DNA from: Sitta carolinensis
Taxonomy: Eukaryota > Chordata > Aves > Passeriformes > Sittidae
Reading direction: 5' to 3'
NCBI GenBank assembly: GCA_032173965.1
Contig: JAVUNC010000004.1
Location: 4,942,001-5,006,000, forward strand
DNA length: 64,000 nucleotides
Shown here: piece by piece, positions 47,694 through 61,245 of the stretch
Position numbering within the stretch: position 1 is the stretch's first letter
Layout: every line of letters begins with the position of its first letter
Position numbers and translations under genes: made by a program
Notes under the pieces: generated by a model
What the model saw: only the letters and a program-made list of their open reading frames with translations
Databases searched by the model: none
What the model was told of the DNA's origin: nothing

Positions 47694-47704
47694 CTTTTTT
47701 TTTT
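47665..47704. repeat. Poly-T run, 40 nt with one C
   Basis: 29 T, one C at 47694, then 10 T. Together with the poly-A at 47468-47507 it forms a 40-base inverted repeat with a 157-base spacer. Confidence 0.95.
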
Positions 47705-50700
47705 AACTAGATTATCATTTTTACCTGAAAATGTTGTATTTTCCAAGTATGATGCAGTGGCTACCTTTTCTTTCTCCAACTAACATTCAGCCCCAGGCAC
47801 TCAGTTTTCACAACTTCATGTCGCTGCACTGACATGAGGAGGCTTTGGTCAATTTACACTGGAGAACGGAGAGACTGTTATTCATTTCTCTCTTAAAATA
47901 GTGAGTACACAGCTGCACAACCTGAAGAATTAGGTCAGTACGTTGCTATGTCTGTCCTGGAATGAGAAATTCAGAGCAAACAAGGTAGATTTCAGGAGAG
48001 AACCTGGAATGTGTGAAGAGTTAGCAAAACTGACACAGATTCAATAGCAAAAATAAGTAATTTTGCAAATCCCTAAACCACAATGGTTGGATTAGGGCCC
48101 TTGTCATACAATTCTTGGGCATGTGAACAATCCCTTTTTCACTTGAGTTCATTTCATTAGCTTCTCTCAGCTACATAAATACTCATACTCTCAATGGGAC
48201 TACTCACATCAATAAAGTTCCTCAAGCGAGCAGGGATTGCAACCCAATTTTAGTGGAACAAACCCAACCTCTGACTTTGATTGCATCCCTCACTTTTCTA
48301 AAAAAACTTTGTTTCCAGCTAGAATGAGCCCACAATCCCTGTGGAGCTTTCTTTCACCACTTCCAAGCACAATCCCAGTTATTCTTCTTGTCAAATACAA
48401 AGGCAAACTGGGCTCTTCTAAACTCCCCAACTTCACCTTCCTTCATAAAAACACTGCTGGGCTTTGAGCAGGCCAATTTGGATGTCTTTTAGAGCTCCTG
48501 GGCTTTGCTGTGCTCTGATTGATAGATCCCCAATTGGGTTATCCTGCTCACTTTGAATCCCCACGTGCCTCAGCCAGCCAGCAACCTCTGAAAGTCAAAA
48601 TACTGCTCACTGTAATACCACAAGTAACGACAGTAGTATAAAAGCAGCAATTACTCAGATGTAAACTGTTTTCTGATGAAGTTTGTAGTCTTTTTTTTAA
48701 GCCTTTGACACTGTTGGACAGAGTTGGCTGTGATTAATTCACTTATAGTCAATACAAATGTCAAGGAAAATTGTCCCTTTACCTATTAGTTCCTATCATT
48801 ATTCTGATGGAGTTTAGTTTAAGGTTTGCTGCAAGGGAAACAGGATGGGCAGTGCTGGAGTGAGAAGTGCATTGCACTGCTGGAGGAAGCAGCAAAACAG
48901 ACAATTTTTGCCCCAGCTGGCAGCAACCACCACAGGGATCCCTAAATCTAAAAACATCACATATGGAGTTGGACATTTCCTGTATACTTTTCAGCAGGTT
49001 TTTAGCTAGTTCCATTCTGCCAAAAGCAGAGGAGGAATTTCTCTTTTGTCTCCAACTCTGCCTGATCATCCAAAAATACACATGAAGGGCTGAACAGAGC
49101 AACAAGCAGAATTGAAATCAATAAATCGACTTGCTGGCTTCTTGTGTCAGTATTTATCATCTTATCCAAAACAGACAATAAAATCAGGACATCTAAATTG
49201 AGCCATTTCCTCTCAGGACTGTGATCTTGAAAACTGCTGATGCGCTTTGCTTCCACAAATATCCACCAGATGTGGCACATTTCAGGTGAAGGCTTTAGTG
49301 GAAGGCATGAACTCTCCTTTTAGTGTCCTCTCTTCCCCTCAAGGTGGTAAAAAAAGAAGTGGGAGGACAATGAGGAAGAAGATGCAGCAAAATTAACTCC
49401 ATCCCCTCCTATTTGTTCAAGACTATAAGGTATCTCCAAAAAGTTTTGCAAAGACTGTCATGGAAAATAAATACACAAAGGTGTTTCAGTCCCAGAGTTA
49501 TCAAACACAAATAAGTGAATAAACTCTAACTCCATGGAGAGACCTGTCTCAAAGTGCAGTTATGTTGCACCAAACACAAGTTGCTGGAAGTAATCTCAAG
49601 GTCAGCAAAGGGCATGGAAAAAAAAAGACTTGGTAAAGTAGAATAGCCAATACATTGTTTTGGGGGGTTTTATGTTTCTTTGAAGTTCAAAGACAGGAAC
49701 ATACAAAAATGTTTTTATGGAGTACTGGGAACCCTGACCCACTGATTCCCTCAGCAGGACTTGAGTTCAGCGTTGCAGCATTCATCCCAATGAAAAGGAC
49801 ACATTTTATCCAGAGCAAGGAGTCACAAAAACCTTCTGCAGGGTAAGAAAATTGTAGTAACATCCAAACCAGCTTGCCCTCCAAGATCCTGTGTGTGTAC
49901 AGGCTTGTTGTACATAAGTACATGAATGTTAAGATTGTGTTTTCCAGGGAAAGGGAGAAACATTTTACATTGTATTATAGATGTAATGAAATGTAATTTA
50001 ATATATATAAATGTACAACTAGTCTCTGCCATGACTTTCTTGCACAGAACAGCATCTTACCATTCATACATTCAGATACATATGCAGCATATATATTCAC
50101 ATACATAAACATGTTGTATTATTTAACTCAAAGCATAAACATGTGCTTTAGAGAGACAAGTCTGACAGCCCAGAGACCTAATCTTTCCATTAGCATCCTT
50201 CCATCTCTATTACCTTGTCTCAATGGATTTCCTTCTGTGTCCCAGTGAGAATGGCTTTTGCAGCAGTACAAGCAGAAGAACACTCAGATTTACATAAAGA
50301 CCTCGCTTGATGTTCCAAGATGCAGCCACGCCGTCAGCCAAGGGATGGTTTTCTCATCCAGGAGGAATCTCAGCTGTAATCATCAGCCTTTCACAACAGA
50401 TTCCTGGGAGTCTTTTACCTCCTTCACTTGCAATTTGTCCAGAGACTTACATGAGAAGGTTGAACTCAATATTGAACTCCACAAGGAAATGCATGTTCTG
50501 GAATATCAAAGGGTATCTCTGGAATGCAACAATTTTGGACATGGTAAAAAATGAAATGCTTTTCTTCAGCCAAAATACCACTTACAAAGGTCACTTAAGC
50601 TGGTTACCACTACAATTTCTTGTTCTTTATCCCATTTACCTCAAGTGCCTTCAGGACAATTAATAATAATTATACTTTTAGTATTTTAGGAAGTTCTATG

Positions 50701-50994
50701 CTAACTAAGACAGGGGTCTCATTAGTAGATTCTACTCCACTGAGTTTCACTGTAAGGACTGAAAACTGAATTGCACTGCCAGGAGTGAACTTAGACCATC
50801 AGCCTAGACTATTAGGTGTTAGGAGCTATCATGGAGTAGAATGGCATGCCAGCAGCTGTAGATTAATAAACCAGAAATGCAGATACAAAGTGAGAGGTGG
50901 AAGTGAGATATGGGTCATCTCGAATAATTAATACTGCGGATAATAAAAATGTTTCTCTTTAGCTACATGGATGAAGAGAGAACAATGATAAAGT
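47705..50994. other. Unique non-coding sequence
   Basis: About 3.3 kb. Open frames of 90-108 codons at 48779-49105 and 49002-49280 (-) have no motif. No transposon recognised. Confidence 0.5.
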
Positions 50995-51140
50995 CTTAGA
51001 GTCATAGAGTCATAGAATATCCTGAGTTGGAAGAGACCCCCAAGGATCATTGGCATCCAACCCCTTGCCCTGCATAGGACAACTCCAAAAATCCCAACCT
51101 GTGCTTGAGAGAATTTTCCAAGCACCTTTTAAACTCTGGA
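50995..51140 (-). mobile_element. CR1 LINE 3' fragment (same subtype as 1065-1675)
   Basis: The reversed tail 'tagagtcatagagtcataga' is followed by 'atatcctgagttggaagaga', 'cccccaaggatcattggcat' and 'ccctgcataggacaactcca'. It continues with 'ctgtgcttgagagaattttc' and 'caagcaccttttaaactctg'. It is the antisense of the subtype that ends in 'gatgatccttgtgggccc'. Confidence 0.9.
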
Positions 51141-52788
51141 TAAACTAAACAGCGAAAATATGAGGTACAGACAGACTAGAGAATCACTGAAAATTATTTG
51201 GATTAATAGGATATTAGGATTTTCTTTTTGTTTTCAGTGGTGATGATGAAGAACTTTCAAGGAAGTAGAAGCCTGCCAGGCAAAAGCACATCCATTGTGG
51301 GTGACACCAAAGCTTCATTTGGGCCTTGCACCTTGCAGCTTGTCCAAAGGCTGGAGACTTTAGCAAATTTGGACTTCCGTGAGTTTTCCTACAAACTTTC
51401 AGTGCATGTTCACCCCTGACACAAAGGTGACTCTGCCAGATGTCAAGCCCTTCCTGCAAAGTACAGGAGGCAAAAGAGCCATTCATGTACAGGTTGTCAG
51501 ATTTTTTTATGCATATATTTTCTGATTTTGGCTGACATTTTCTAAAATTAATTCAGCCTGAGGCACACGCTCAGCATGAAGAATTTAAATCCAAATGGTT
51601 AAAACTTGGCAAAGCTCTGAGCAACTGAAAACAGGGTCTGGTAATGGGAAGTGTCAGACAACCTCAACAATAGGGAACCAGGCCTGTCTGCAGTGTGCAT
51701 TGTACCACTGGTGATGGATGATATCAGACTGGAAATTTCACAGCTAAGTAGATGCAGCACCATTAATTCCTCGCTGGCAAAGGTCAGTGGTAAAGCCCAT
51801 CTGGTCTGTGTGTACAACATCAGACCATGCCCATCAGAACAAAATGAGTTAAGGATGGAATTCAACCTTCCTGTTAAAGTAAGGAGTAAAATTTGGGCAC
51901 TGGTGATTGACTTGAAATCACATACTTTGGTTCAATGACAAGAACGAGGTGTGGCAGCTCCCACATAATATAAGTTGCTGAGATTTGGATTATATTTTTT
52001 ATTATGTGAATATTTCTTATGCTTTTTCCTAAGGAAATGGGTTCAGCTTCCAACTGGATATTCCTATGAATGAATTTCAGAGGCCTAAACATGCAAGGCT
52101 AGGACATTTCAAGGTTGAATGGAAGAGCATCGAGAGGAACAGAACCTTAAATGTGTGCACCTAGATATTTGTACTGGAAGACACTGCAGCAATATTTCAA
52201 TGAAATAAGCATGAAAAGCACCATGTGACTGGCTTGACCAACACATCTCAAATTTTTTTTATTCATAAATAAGCCAGAGGGCAAAAAAGTTCATAATGAT
52301 ATTTGTCCAAGCAAGCACAGCGTAGGAAACTGCACTTAGCTCAGAGCTATTCCCTCAGCAGGAAAAAAGGCTACATTTGAATAAATTGTTTGTGGTGAAT
52401 TATTCCATTAGCTATAGTCATCATAATTCCATCCTGATTTTTATGTAGCATACATAAGAAAATTCTCCTTTCCATATTGTATCTTCACTTAATTTGCTGT
52501 GGCTGGAAACAACAATTAAATATTACTTTTAATGACTATGATTATCTGACAAATGCAGATCTTAGCTAATGTTTTCTCCAGAGATGCTGCAAACAAAAGC
52601 AAATCTTACAGTGAAACTGAATAATTAAAAATATTTTTAAAGTTATTCATGAATAGCTCTGTGGGAAAAACCAGAAATACAAGGAATTGCACTATGCTGA
52701 GTGAGGCTCATCATTGTTGGAAGAGTTTTGTGATTTTTCCATCTTGTGGAATATAAGAACTTAACCTAGCATCAGTCTGCAGCAGTTT
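51141..52788. other. Unique non-coding sequence
   Basis: AT-rich with nothing recognised. Frames of about 90 codons at 51599-51938 on both strands are without motifs. Confidence 0.5.
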
Positions 52789-52937
52789 TCACAGGATCAT
52801 AGAATGGTTTGGGTTGGAAGGGATCTTTAAAGATCATCTCATTCCAACCCCCCACCATGGGCAGGGACACCTTTCAGTCAATCAGGTTGTTCAAAGCCAC
52901 GTCCAGCCTGGATGAACACCTCCAGGGATGGGACATT
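52789..52937 (-). mobile_element. CR1 LINE 3' fragment
   Basis: 'aggatcatagaatggtttgg' is followed by 'gttggaagggatctttaaag', 'accatgggcagggacacctt' and 'gaacacctccagggatggga'. This is a well-preserved antisense 3' end of about 150 bp. Confidence 0.93.
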
Positions 52938-55900
52938 TATTTTCTGAGTTCTTTAAAGAAGTCCTGTGTGAAAGTTTAGACACAAATTACTTTTCCAGGT
53001 GTTGGCACTAGCAATGCTGAGAGAATTTGGAGCATTTCTACAGCTTCTGTCCATGTGTCAGACCAGAGTCGAGGTGTCAAGTGCTACAAAGATCAGAGCA
53101 GCAAAAGTGAGGAGAAACAGAGGTGCAGACAGAGCAGAATGAGACTCAGAAAGGTACTTCACCTCTGGAGAAACTGATTGTATTCTTTTGCCCAAGTCAA
53201 TGAAACCTCAAGGTCGGGAGCACTTTGATGGCACACCCAGAAAGCCTCCCCAGGGCTGGGAATGCCTGAGCTGAGGGGAGGTGAGGTGTGGGGTAACTCA
53301 CCCAATGGGCAGGTTCAGCCTGCAGGCTCTCATGCAAATCACTGCTTTTGCTTTGGGTTGTGTGGGCTTTATCCCTTTATAATAATCCCTTTATGATTTT
53401 TGGTTTCCTGCAAACTCTGTAACTCTCAGCACAGCCAAAGCCAATGTGCTCTGCCTGGTTCCAGGTTTTGCACAGTGCTCATCTGTAGCCATAAACTGGC
53501 CCAGCTGCACTCAGATCTGGGCCTACAGCTGTTTAAAAAAAGCATAATTTTTTCATCATAGCAGACCCAAACCAGATCCTAATGGGATCATCATAAGAAG
53601 AATAACTGGAAACAGCATGTCCATTTCCTTGGCTTTAAGTAAGTCTGGTGCAGTCTTCTAGAGAGTAAGGTACAGCAGGTTTGTCCCAGACACATGGTTG
53701 GATGCAGCTGCAATTTGGGATAATCCCCATACTACATGGTAGAATTGCTCCCAGCTTCTTCTGCACAAACCTGGGTGTAATGAAGGGAGGAATCAACCTG
53801 GTGATGAGCCTTGGTTAATGCCAAAGGTTTACTCTTCCCCTCACTCTTCACTCCCCCATTCTTTATTCTTCTTATGACTGTGTTGATAACACCCTGGGAT
53901 GAAAAATTCTGGAAATTATAAAATGTGTGCAGATGTATTTCTATTTGTATTTCTATTTCTAATTCCATTTGGTAAAACACTACACAACCTTCTCCATGAG
54001 TTGAGGCTCTGAGAAATGAATCTTATGAGTAGGGGGATGGAGACTTACACTTTTTTAGTTTTTTTTTATTTTTTCCCAGATTTAGACATTAATACCAATA
54101 GCACTGCAAACAAGAACAGATGATAAAAGCATGATTGAAAGCCCAGGTTTCCTGGTGTGAGTGCCCAGGTAGAATCCTGACTCAATCTTTACATATGCAA
54201 ATGAGTAACATGTTTATCCAACATGCTCAATAGCCACTGGTCTCAGACAGAGTTGTGGGATGCTTTGCACTATAAAAAAAGGTCTGGTATCCTTGTTTGG
54301 GCTGGATTTAGTCTCATGTGTCTTTATAAGTGTACCTATCAACCACAGAATTAAATTCCAGTCATCCTGGGCTCCCTCCTGTAGTCAATAACAGTGCAAT
54401 TAAGCTACTTCAGATATTTACCAATATGTGGGATAGATTCCATGCTAAGAGTCTGTTTATTTGTTCTGACTATGAAGAGATTCTGCACATCCAGGTTACA
54501 CCTAGATGTGCATCATCTGTCAGATGATCCCATCTGACATCCCATCATGAATAAGCTTAAAAAACGGCTTGAAAGGGCAGCATTCATCTGATCAAGTGCA
54601 GACAGCTGCAACATTGACAACTACATTTACTCTCCTTTTGTACTCAGTACAAAGAAACAGGTGTCTTTAGGGTCATCTAATATTAGAGCAGACAATTAAA
54701 ATGGTCAGATTGATCACTCCCTGAAAGCATCTGATTTACACTGGATGGAAGGGGAGTCTGACGAGGAGCTGAGGTGTGAATGTTGGGTGGGATGAACTCC
54801 ATACTAAAAGTCCATCTATTCCCACATTTCAGTTAGAATATGGAACCAGAAGTATCCAAAACTTAGAAAGCTCATGACTTGATCAAACCTGAGCAGTGTG
54901 GGACAACCAAACTTTCCAAGATTTCTTGGGAAAGCACAGGAGCATGTTAACCAGCTCAGCACAAACCCCTTCACTTTTGTAGTAATAGCATCTTATTTGG
55001 GGATCAGTACACTACCATTAGCTAAAGAATAAAACAACTGATATTTTGTTAGACATGTAAGAACGTGCAGTTGTAGAATCTGTAATGGGGATAAACCAAA
55101 TAATAGCTGATTCTGTATGATATGAATCTGAGGAAATAATCCAGCTAGAAGCGATTTAAAACATTAAAGCTTCAAACCCTCTTGGGATCATAGTGTAAGG
55201 CAATTCCTTAGCAGAGTGCACATCACCCAAAGCTTATGAAAATATTTTTGGAGAGAGCCACAGGAAGTGTTACATCACTGAAGACGGCACAGACTGTGAC
55301 AAGTCAGGAAACGTGACTCCAAGCCGTCCCAGCCTGGTGCCCGTGTCCTGCCTCCCTGAATCCACTCAATTGGTCTCCTGTTCCTCTTCCACTCTCTGCT
55401 TGCCTTGCCTGTGTAGGACTGTGGCTCCTCTCTCGTGTTTATCTGGAGCTGACCCTGTGGCAGCACCTCTTGTAACAAGAAAGGGACTGAGGACCAGCAT
55501 GGATTCACAGTGTGTCCTCCTCTGACAAAAAAAAAACAAAACACTGGGGGACTCACTGAAGTCCTTTCATTCTTACTGACACAGGAGTTGCAGATTGCTG
55601 CAGGCAAACTGGTAAGGAAGTGTAAATAACTGTACTGCAGCTGCCAAATCCTTGCTGGTTTCTGCAACCAGACACATTCTCTGAAAAAAAAAAAAAAAAA
55701 AAAAAAATTGCCAAATTATTTTTTTACATAATTTTGTCCGAACCACAAGTTCCTCCCTGATGTGTTTGAATGCAGGGAAAGGCTGCATTGTGTCTCTTTG
55801 TTGCAGCAGTTCATAGGCAGGAGAGAGCCAGATTTAAGATTTCCAGGTCAATCTCTCAAATGTAAAAGTCATTATATAGAGAGACATCCCCAGTGAAGAG

Positions 55901-56514
55901 CAACAACCAACCTGAATTAGACTCCTCCATAGTAAACACAACCTCATAATCACAGATTTGGTTTCTAAGTCAGACAACATCATTTATGGCCAGTGGTTCA
56001 CCTTCACAGAGAAGGTTTTTTCTGTCTCATCCACATTTTAGACTGGAAAAGGATTTCTATTATGTTTTAAAAAACAAAGAAACAAAAAAACCATCTAGAG
56101 ATATACAACCAGGGAAGCAATTTATCAGAAAAAAACATGACTTCCCATCTCCTTTTCCAAATTTACCTGTTATTTCCAATTACATCTCTTTAAGCAAGCA
56201 ATCTCCCTGAGCCCTCAGGTCTCCAGATGCATTGTAGATTTTCCCATGACAAAGATGTCAAAGTCCTGACTCTGACTACTGATTCAGACAAGTGTGATTA
56301 CAGTGAAGATCTGGGTTCAACATTTCTCATAAAAGAAAACAGGAAAAATTATTCCAGACTTCAGGATGAAGCCTTAACATGTCAGAGCCTCATGACTCTG
56401 GGCTTGGTTTAATCACAAAATAAGTACATTTTAATACAACCATGAGAAAATTGTCCCATGTTTTTGTCAAAAACAATGTTTAGGTGGAAATTACATTATA
56501 GCTACTGAGCTCTG
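52938..56514. other. Unique non-coding sequence with an A24 run
   Basis: An A24 run at 55684-55707; otherwise nothing recognised over 3.5 kb. The - strand is open for 130 codons at 55275-55667 without a family motif. Confidence 0.5.
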
Positions 56515-56560
56515 GTGAAACCCCACTTGGAAAAATGTAACATGAAGTTCTAACATTTTA
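56515..56560 (+). mobile_element. Possible old CR1 fragment
   Basis: 'ggtgaaaccccacttggaaa' with 'catgaagttctaac' resembles the CR1 ORF2 segment 'gtgaggccacacctggaata' followed by 'cagttctgg'. It is short and uncertain. Confidence 0.3.
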
Positions 56561-58324
56561 ATTCTGCTCTGTCTGGCTGTTAGGTAGTGCCAGTGGGTAT
56601 TTCAAGGAATAAGATGTGCTTCAGCCTCAGTCTGCATTACAAAGAGGAAAAGTTCTTTTCAGATGCATATTCACGGTACCCAACTAAAGAAATTGAAAAC
56701 TCTTGAACAAAACAAGCTGCATATTTTTTCTACTTCTGCTCCTAGTTCTGTGGTGTGAAGTATCTCATGACCATCAGATTCAATCCTTATCTTTAAAGTA
56801 TTTTAAATAATGTAACAGTTAAATCTGTAAAATCTGCATTGGCCTAGGAAATAGAGTCTTTTATTTATTTTAAAAATGGTAAAGAAGCAACTAAATTAGA
56901 GGCTATATGCACTGAATACTCATGATACTGTGGTAAGGGGACATAAGTCATTTATCACATGAAATACAGTGATGGAGAAATGGGGATAAAACTCAGTTAA
57001 AGGAAGGTGTATTCTGTAATTTTGTATTGCTGCTTGGCACGTAGATGATTTATCCAGGCATGAAGAAGTACTTTTTGCAGACCTTACACCAAGGTTAAGG
57101 CCTGTGTAATCCCATTCAAAGTCATGGCAGGAGGAAGAATCACAGGGCTAAAGTTAAAACTAATTATATATTTGATCAGAGGAAATTCCAACAATGGTGT
57201 CCATCAACTTTAAACCACAATAAAACTTTTATCCACAGGTATGCCACCTTTTAATCCATCTTCCACACCTTATTGTTTACCTTTTAACCAACAAAGAGCA
57301 TCATTCTCTCTCTCCCCTCCTATTTGGAATATTTCCTTTCCATCACTTTAATTTCCTTTCAAACCAAGTGTGACACTTACTGCTCCAACATCAATGTTGC
57401 TTTTGGCATGCTCTCCTTCTCCAGTGCCTCTCCCTGTAGTAAGAAGGTGAAACCCCTGTTACTGGGTGCAGGAATGAGTCTGCCAGAGGGATCTTTTGTG
57501 TTTTCATCTTCCCCCACAGAGCCTATGGCTAAAGGTTGGTGACAAAGATGATGCTTCCAGCCTCAAGTTTGCCTCAACAACCCTTGGAGAAACAGCATTA
57601 AGGACTCAGTTCCACAAAGCATTGAGCAATTTGTGTCCCCCATTAGAGGGCAAATGATCTGATAAAGAACAGGATGGAATAAATTCTTGGTAGGTGATGG
57701 CTCTGCAGGAAACACGTGCAGAACCTGCACACCATGACATGGGCCAGCACCCCTCTGAACAGATTTTTATCTTCATACACCAACCATTCAGCCACTTCCA
57801 AAGAGAACATTTATCCCTTGCTCCTGTCAGTTATTTAACACCCAGTTGCTTCCACAGAACTCCCACACCTCCAGTCTTTCGGACAGTATCAGCATCGGTG
57901 CTAAACTCAGGAAACTTCAACCATATTTAAGGAATCACTTGTCTTTCTCACTAGGATCCTGCAGGATTGGTTTTCCCCTACTACAGCCTCTCCATAGCCA
58001 CGTTAAAAATAGGCTTGGTAATACTTTTCACATTTGTAGGCTGTCACAAACGGTTAGCAGGGAAGAAGTCATTCAAACACACATGACTTTATAATTAAGG
58101 CACCTAACTCTTATAAACCCCATTTTTCACAGAAGCAGTGACTTTTAATAAAGTGCAGTGGAGCTGTGGGGATTCTGTGGTTTCTGCGTGCAGGCCTTGT
58201 GTGAATGTTTCGACCCTCAGCCCTGACCACAGAGACCACAGTCACCAGGAGGAATATTTATTTCCACCCCAGCACTTGTCTGGTCTGGTGGACAAGCCTC
58301 TGAGCATGGAGAAAAGAATAGCAG
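56561..58324. other. Unique non-coding sequence
   Basis: Nothing secure. The block near 58095-58140 ('aggcacctaactcttataaa') has the same 'ggcacctaa' flavour as the palindromic block at 18404 and may be an old repeat. Confidence 0.45.
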
Positions 58325-58425
58325 TCATTTCCTTTGCTGGGCCTCAGTTTCTCTGTCTATCAAATTGGGAGGATGATTTCTCCACCTTTTGAAAGCTGCC
58401 TTGAGAGCAAGGGATGAACCAGCAA
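58325..58425 (+). mobile_element. MIR-like SINE 3' fragment
   Basis: 'gggcctcagtttctctgtct' followed by 'caaattgggaggatgatttc', 'tccaccttttgaaagctgcc' and 'ttgagagcaa' follows the MIR tail order 'gcctcagtttcctcatctgt', 'aaaatgggga', then the 'gctttgagat' segment. Confidence 0.6.
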
Positions 58426-59569
58426 GATGGCAAGTTCCCAGGTGAGATGACTGAGGTGAGTAGAGGTGATGGTAACACTGATAAAGTTGGAGAGAGAGCT
58501 GGAAAAGAAGCCCAGGAGCCACAAATCTCATTCCCATGCATGCTACAAGGGATGGAACTCCTTTTAGTCCCTGGCCTTCTGAGAAGTAGGAAACCTGGAA
58601 ATTAAACTAATGAAGCTCTTTTATCTGAATCAGGAGGAGGATGACATGATGAGAGCACTCTGGTTCTCTCCATGCATGTAGTATCGACACACTCAAAGCT
58701 GAAAACCTGAGATAAAATTAAAAAAAAAAATTAGATAATCACTAGAAATTAATTTAATTTCACTGTCAGTGATATTCTTTCCAGTTCACTTGCTGGACAA
58801 AGTCAGGGAAAATACCTGGTTATCAGCATGACAAAAACAGGGTCATTCAAGTGGGAATCAGGAAGTCAGATGCTGCAAGAGCTGCCTGTCAGCATTCATT
58901 GACCTGTCACAGGTGGGAAAATGGGACACTGGAAAGACATGGTCCACCTCTTGCAGGTCAGGGTGTCCCTCTCCATTACTCCAGCACCTCAATGCTTCTT
59001 TTTCCCAGTTCACCACCAGGCTGAATAATCCTCACTTTTAACTAATCCTTTGTCTACTCTTTGACTCTACACAAAGTGTGACTTTTGGTGGCCATTTGAA
59101 CCCTTGTTGTGGGACATCTGTGACAGGTAACAAGCCTTAGGGTGAAGGAAAAGGCAATAGATTCATCATTGGCACTTGCAGACTTCTGACACGGTCTCAT
59201 ATTCACTTTCCTAATCAGGTGAGGGAAACATGGGTCCAGATAAAGCTGTGAGAGAGTGGGGACAAGGCTGCATATATGTGCACCCAGAGAGCAGTTATCA
59301 ATGGCTCATTGTCAAAACAGAAAGTGGTGCTGGAAACCAGAAAGCACAGCCCGGGAGGACAGATTGATCGAGTTACATTTATTAGCCAAAAGAGTGCCTT
59401 GGTGGGATGTAAGTGCCTTTGAGCACAGAAAAGGCTGTTCCAGAGCACACTGGTACAATCTGTCCTCACCATTAGGATAAGGAAAGCCTTTACACTGCTG
59501 TAAAAAAGGAAAAAAATTCAAACCAGATAGGAAAAAAATTTATGAGGATCTATAACATCAGTAGACTCA
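58426..59569. other. Unique non-coding sequence
   Basis: An A-run near 58719-58729. Nothing else recognised. Confidence 0.5.
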
Positions 59570-59690
59570 AGACTGTGAAATCTCCATCCTTGGGGGTCTT
59601 TAAACACAGGCTGGATAAACCTTTGCCAGGAAAAATCAGGTTTAAGGGACCCTGCTAAAGACAGGCAGAGCTGCTAAGGGCTTTCTGTGT
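59570..59690 (+). mobile_element. Old CR1 3' fragment
   Basis: 'gtgaaatctccatccttggg' is followed by 'ggtctttaaacacaggctgg', 'ataaacctttgccagg' and 'gggaccctgct'. This fits the old CR1 order 'gtggaatctccatccttgga', 'caagactgga', 'cctgctttgagcag'. It is diverged and lacks a clear tail. Confidence 0.6.
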
Positions 59691-59765
59691 GCATTTGAAT
59701 AATGCCCTGAGGAAAAGGAAAATGGAAAAATCCCCCCAAGAAACACTCAGAAGGCAGGTAGCACA

Positions 59766-59975
59766 GAAATCAGAGAATCAGAGAATCATGGAGTGGTTTG
59801 TGTTGGAAGGGAACTCAAAGATCATCTCATTCCACCCTCTGCCATGGCAGGGACACCTTGCACTATCCCAGGTTGCTCCAAGCCCCTTCCAACCTGGCCT
59901 TGGACACTTCCAGGGGTAGGGAAGCCACAGCTTCTCTGGGCACCCCATGCCAGGGCCTCACCACCCTCCTGGTTT
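59766..59975 (-). mobile_element. CR1 LINE 3' fragment
   Basis: The reversed octamer tail 'aatcagagaatcagagaatc' is followed by 'tggtttgtgttggaagggaa', 'gccatggcagggacaccttg', 'cccaggttgctccaagcccc', 'ttggacacttccaggggtag' and 'gccagggcctcaccaccctc'. About 210 bp and well preserved. It starts about 75 bp after an older CR1 fragment in the opposite orientation. Confidence 0.93.
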
Positions 59976-61094
59976 GGGGGTTTTCAGATGGGTAAACTCA
60001 GAATTTTGGCAGCCATATGGACTGAAATGACTGCACTTCCTTCACCCACACACACAAAAAAGTTAAGGCTCAGTCTGAATCTCCATCTGCTCAGTCCAGT
60101 GAGTGACCAGGACCCTTGAGTCTTGCACTGGCAGAGAGGAGCCCAGTGAGGAGGAACATGAGCCCATGACTGCCCATCCCAGCAGTGCTCAGGGCTGGTG
60201 CTGCTTTGGGATAAGCCCAGAGGGACACAAAGGAAACACTGTGGATTCTGCTACAGCTCTTTGGAATTGTTGGGTCCACTCAACAGTGAACTCACTACAA
60301 TAAAGCCACTGGGTTCATACAGCACACTACAGGCACAATTCACCCTAAATTAAAGTTGCAATGTAAAATAGATTTACATATAAGATACACAAAAAAATGT
60401 ATTTTCTTTGGTCTCTGCTTCAGTGACCGCTTGGTAGCAGCTGACATCTTTGGGGAAGGTGCTTTGCAGGGATTAACAGCCAGATGGGGGTTAACAGGCC
60501 ACAGCTGTACTGTGATCCACAACTCCACCCCCAATTAATGATCTTCTGAGGACATATCCTTAAATTAGAGGAAATGACAGGTTTAAATTGGCATGTGCCA
60601 CACACAGTGCAGTGGCAAGCCCAACAGTTAGTATAATTTTTAATACGGCCATAGAAAACACCTTTTTATACTAATGGAATAAATCATGTTCTCAACACCT
60701 GGAGTTTACACTGGCCAACCTGTAATAACGTATTAATGCAGAGCAGTTGCACATCCTGTTCCAGAGCAGCAATAAAATGGTGAGGGACCCCAGGGTACAG
60801 GTATTAGCTGAGGGCACGACTCGCTGGCGGCTGCAGATCACCCTCCCAACAGTGCAGCTGCACTTTCTGCACCACACAGCCGACCTCAAACTTATTTTCC
60901 CTCCTAGATGTCCATAGGCTTTTTGTTGCTTCTTTTTTTCTTTTCCCGATTACACAGATTTCAATTCAGGGGAATATTATTATTTCTACTCTTCTTTTAA
61001 GAGCATGCTCTAATTACACCGAATATCAAGACAGTTTCAGGTCAGATGGGTGGCAGATGCTGCTGCTGGTCCTTGGAATTGCAGAGATGGTGGC
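59976..61094. other. Unique non-coding sequence
   Basis: Nothing recognised. Short frames occur on both strands near 60340-60605 and 60692-60889. Confidence 0.5.
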
Positions 61095-61245
61095 AAATGC
61101 CCCATCTCTGGAAGTGTCCAAGGCCAGGCTGGACAGGGCTTGGAGCAACCTGGGATAGTAGAAGGTGTCCCATGCAGGGGCTTGGAACTGGATGATCTTT
61201 AAGGTCCCTTCCTACGCAAACCACTACATGATTCTATGACTCTAC
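61095..61245 (+). mobile_element. CR1 LINE 3' fragment
   Basis: 'aaatgccccatctctggaag' is followed by 'tgtccaaggccaggctggac', 'gcaacctgggatagtagaag', 'ttggaactggatgatcttta' and 'ctacatgattctatgactct'. About 150 bp with an intact tail; 5'-truncated. Confidence 0.93.

Noticed and set aside
55275..55667. 130-codon - strand frame
   Set aside because: Contains low-complexity phenylalanine and no family motif.
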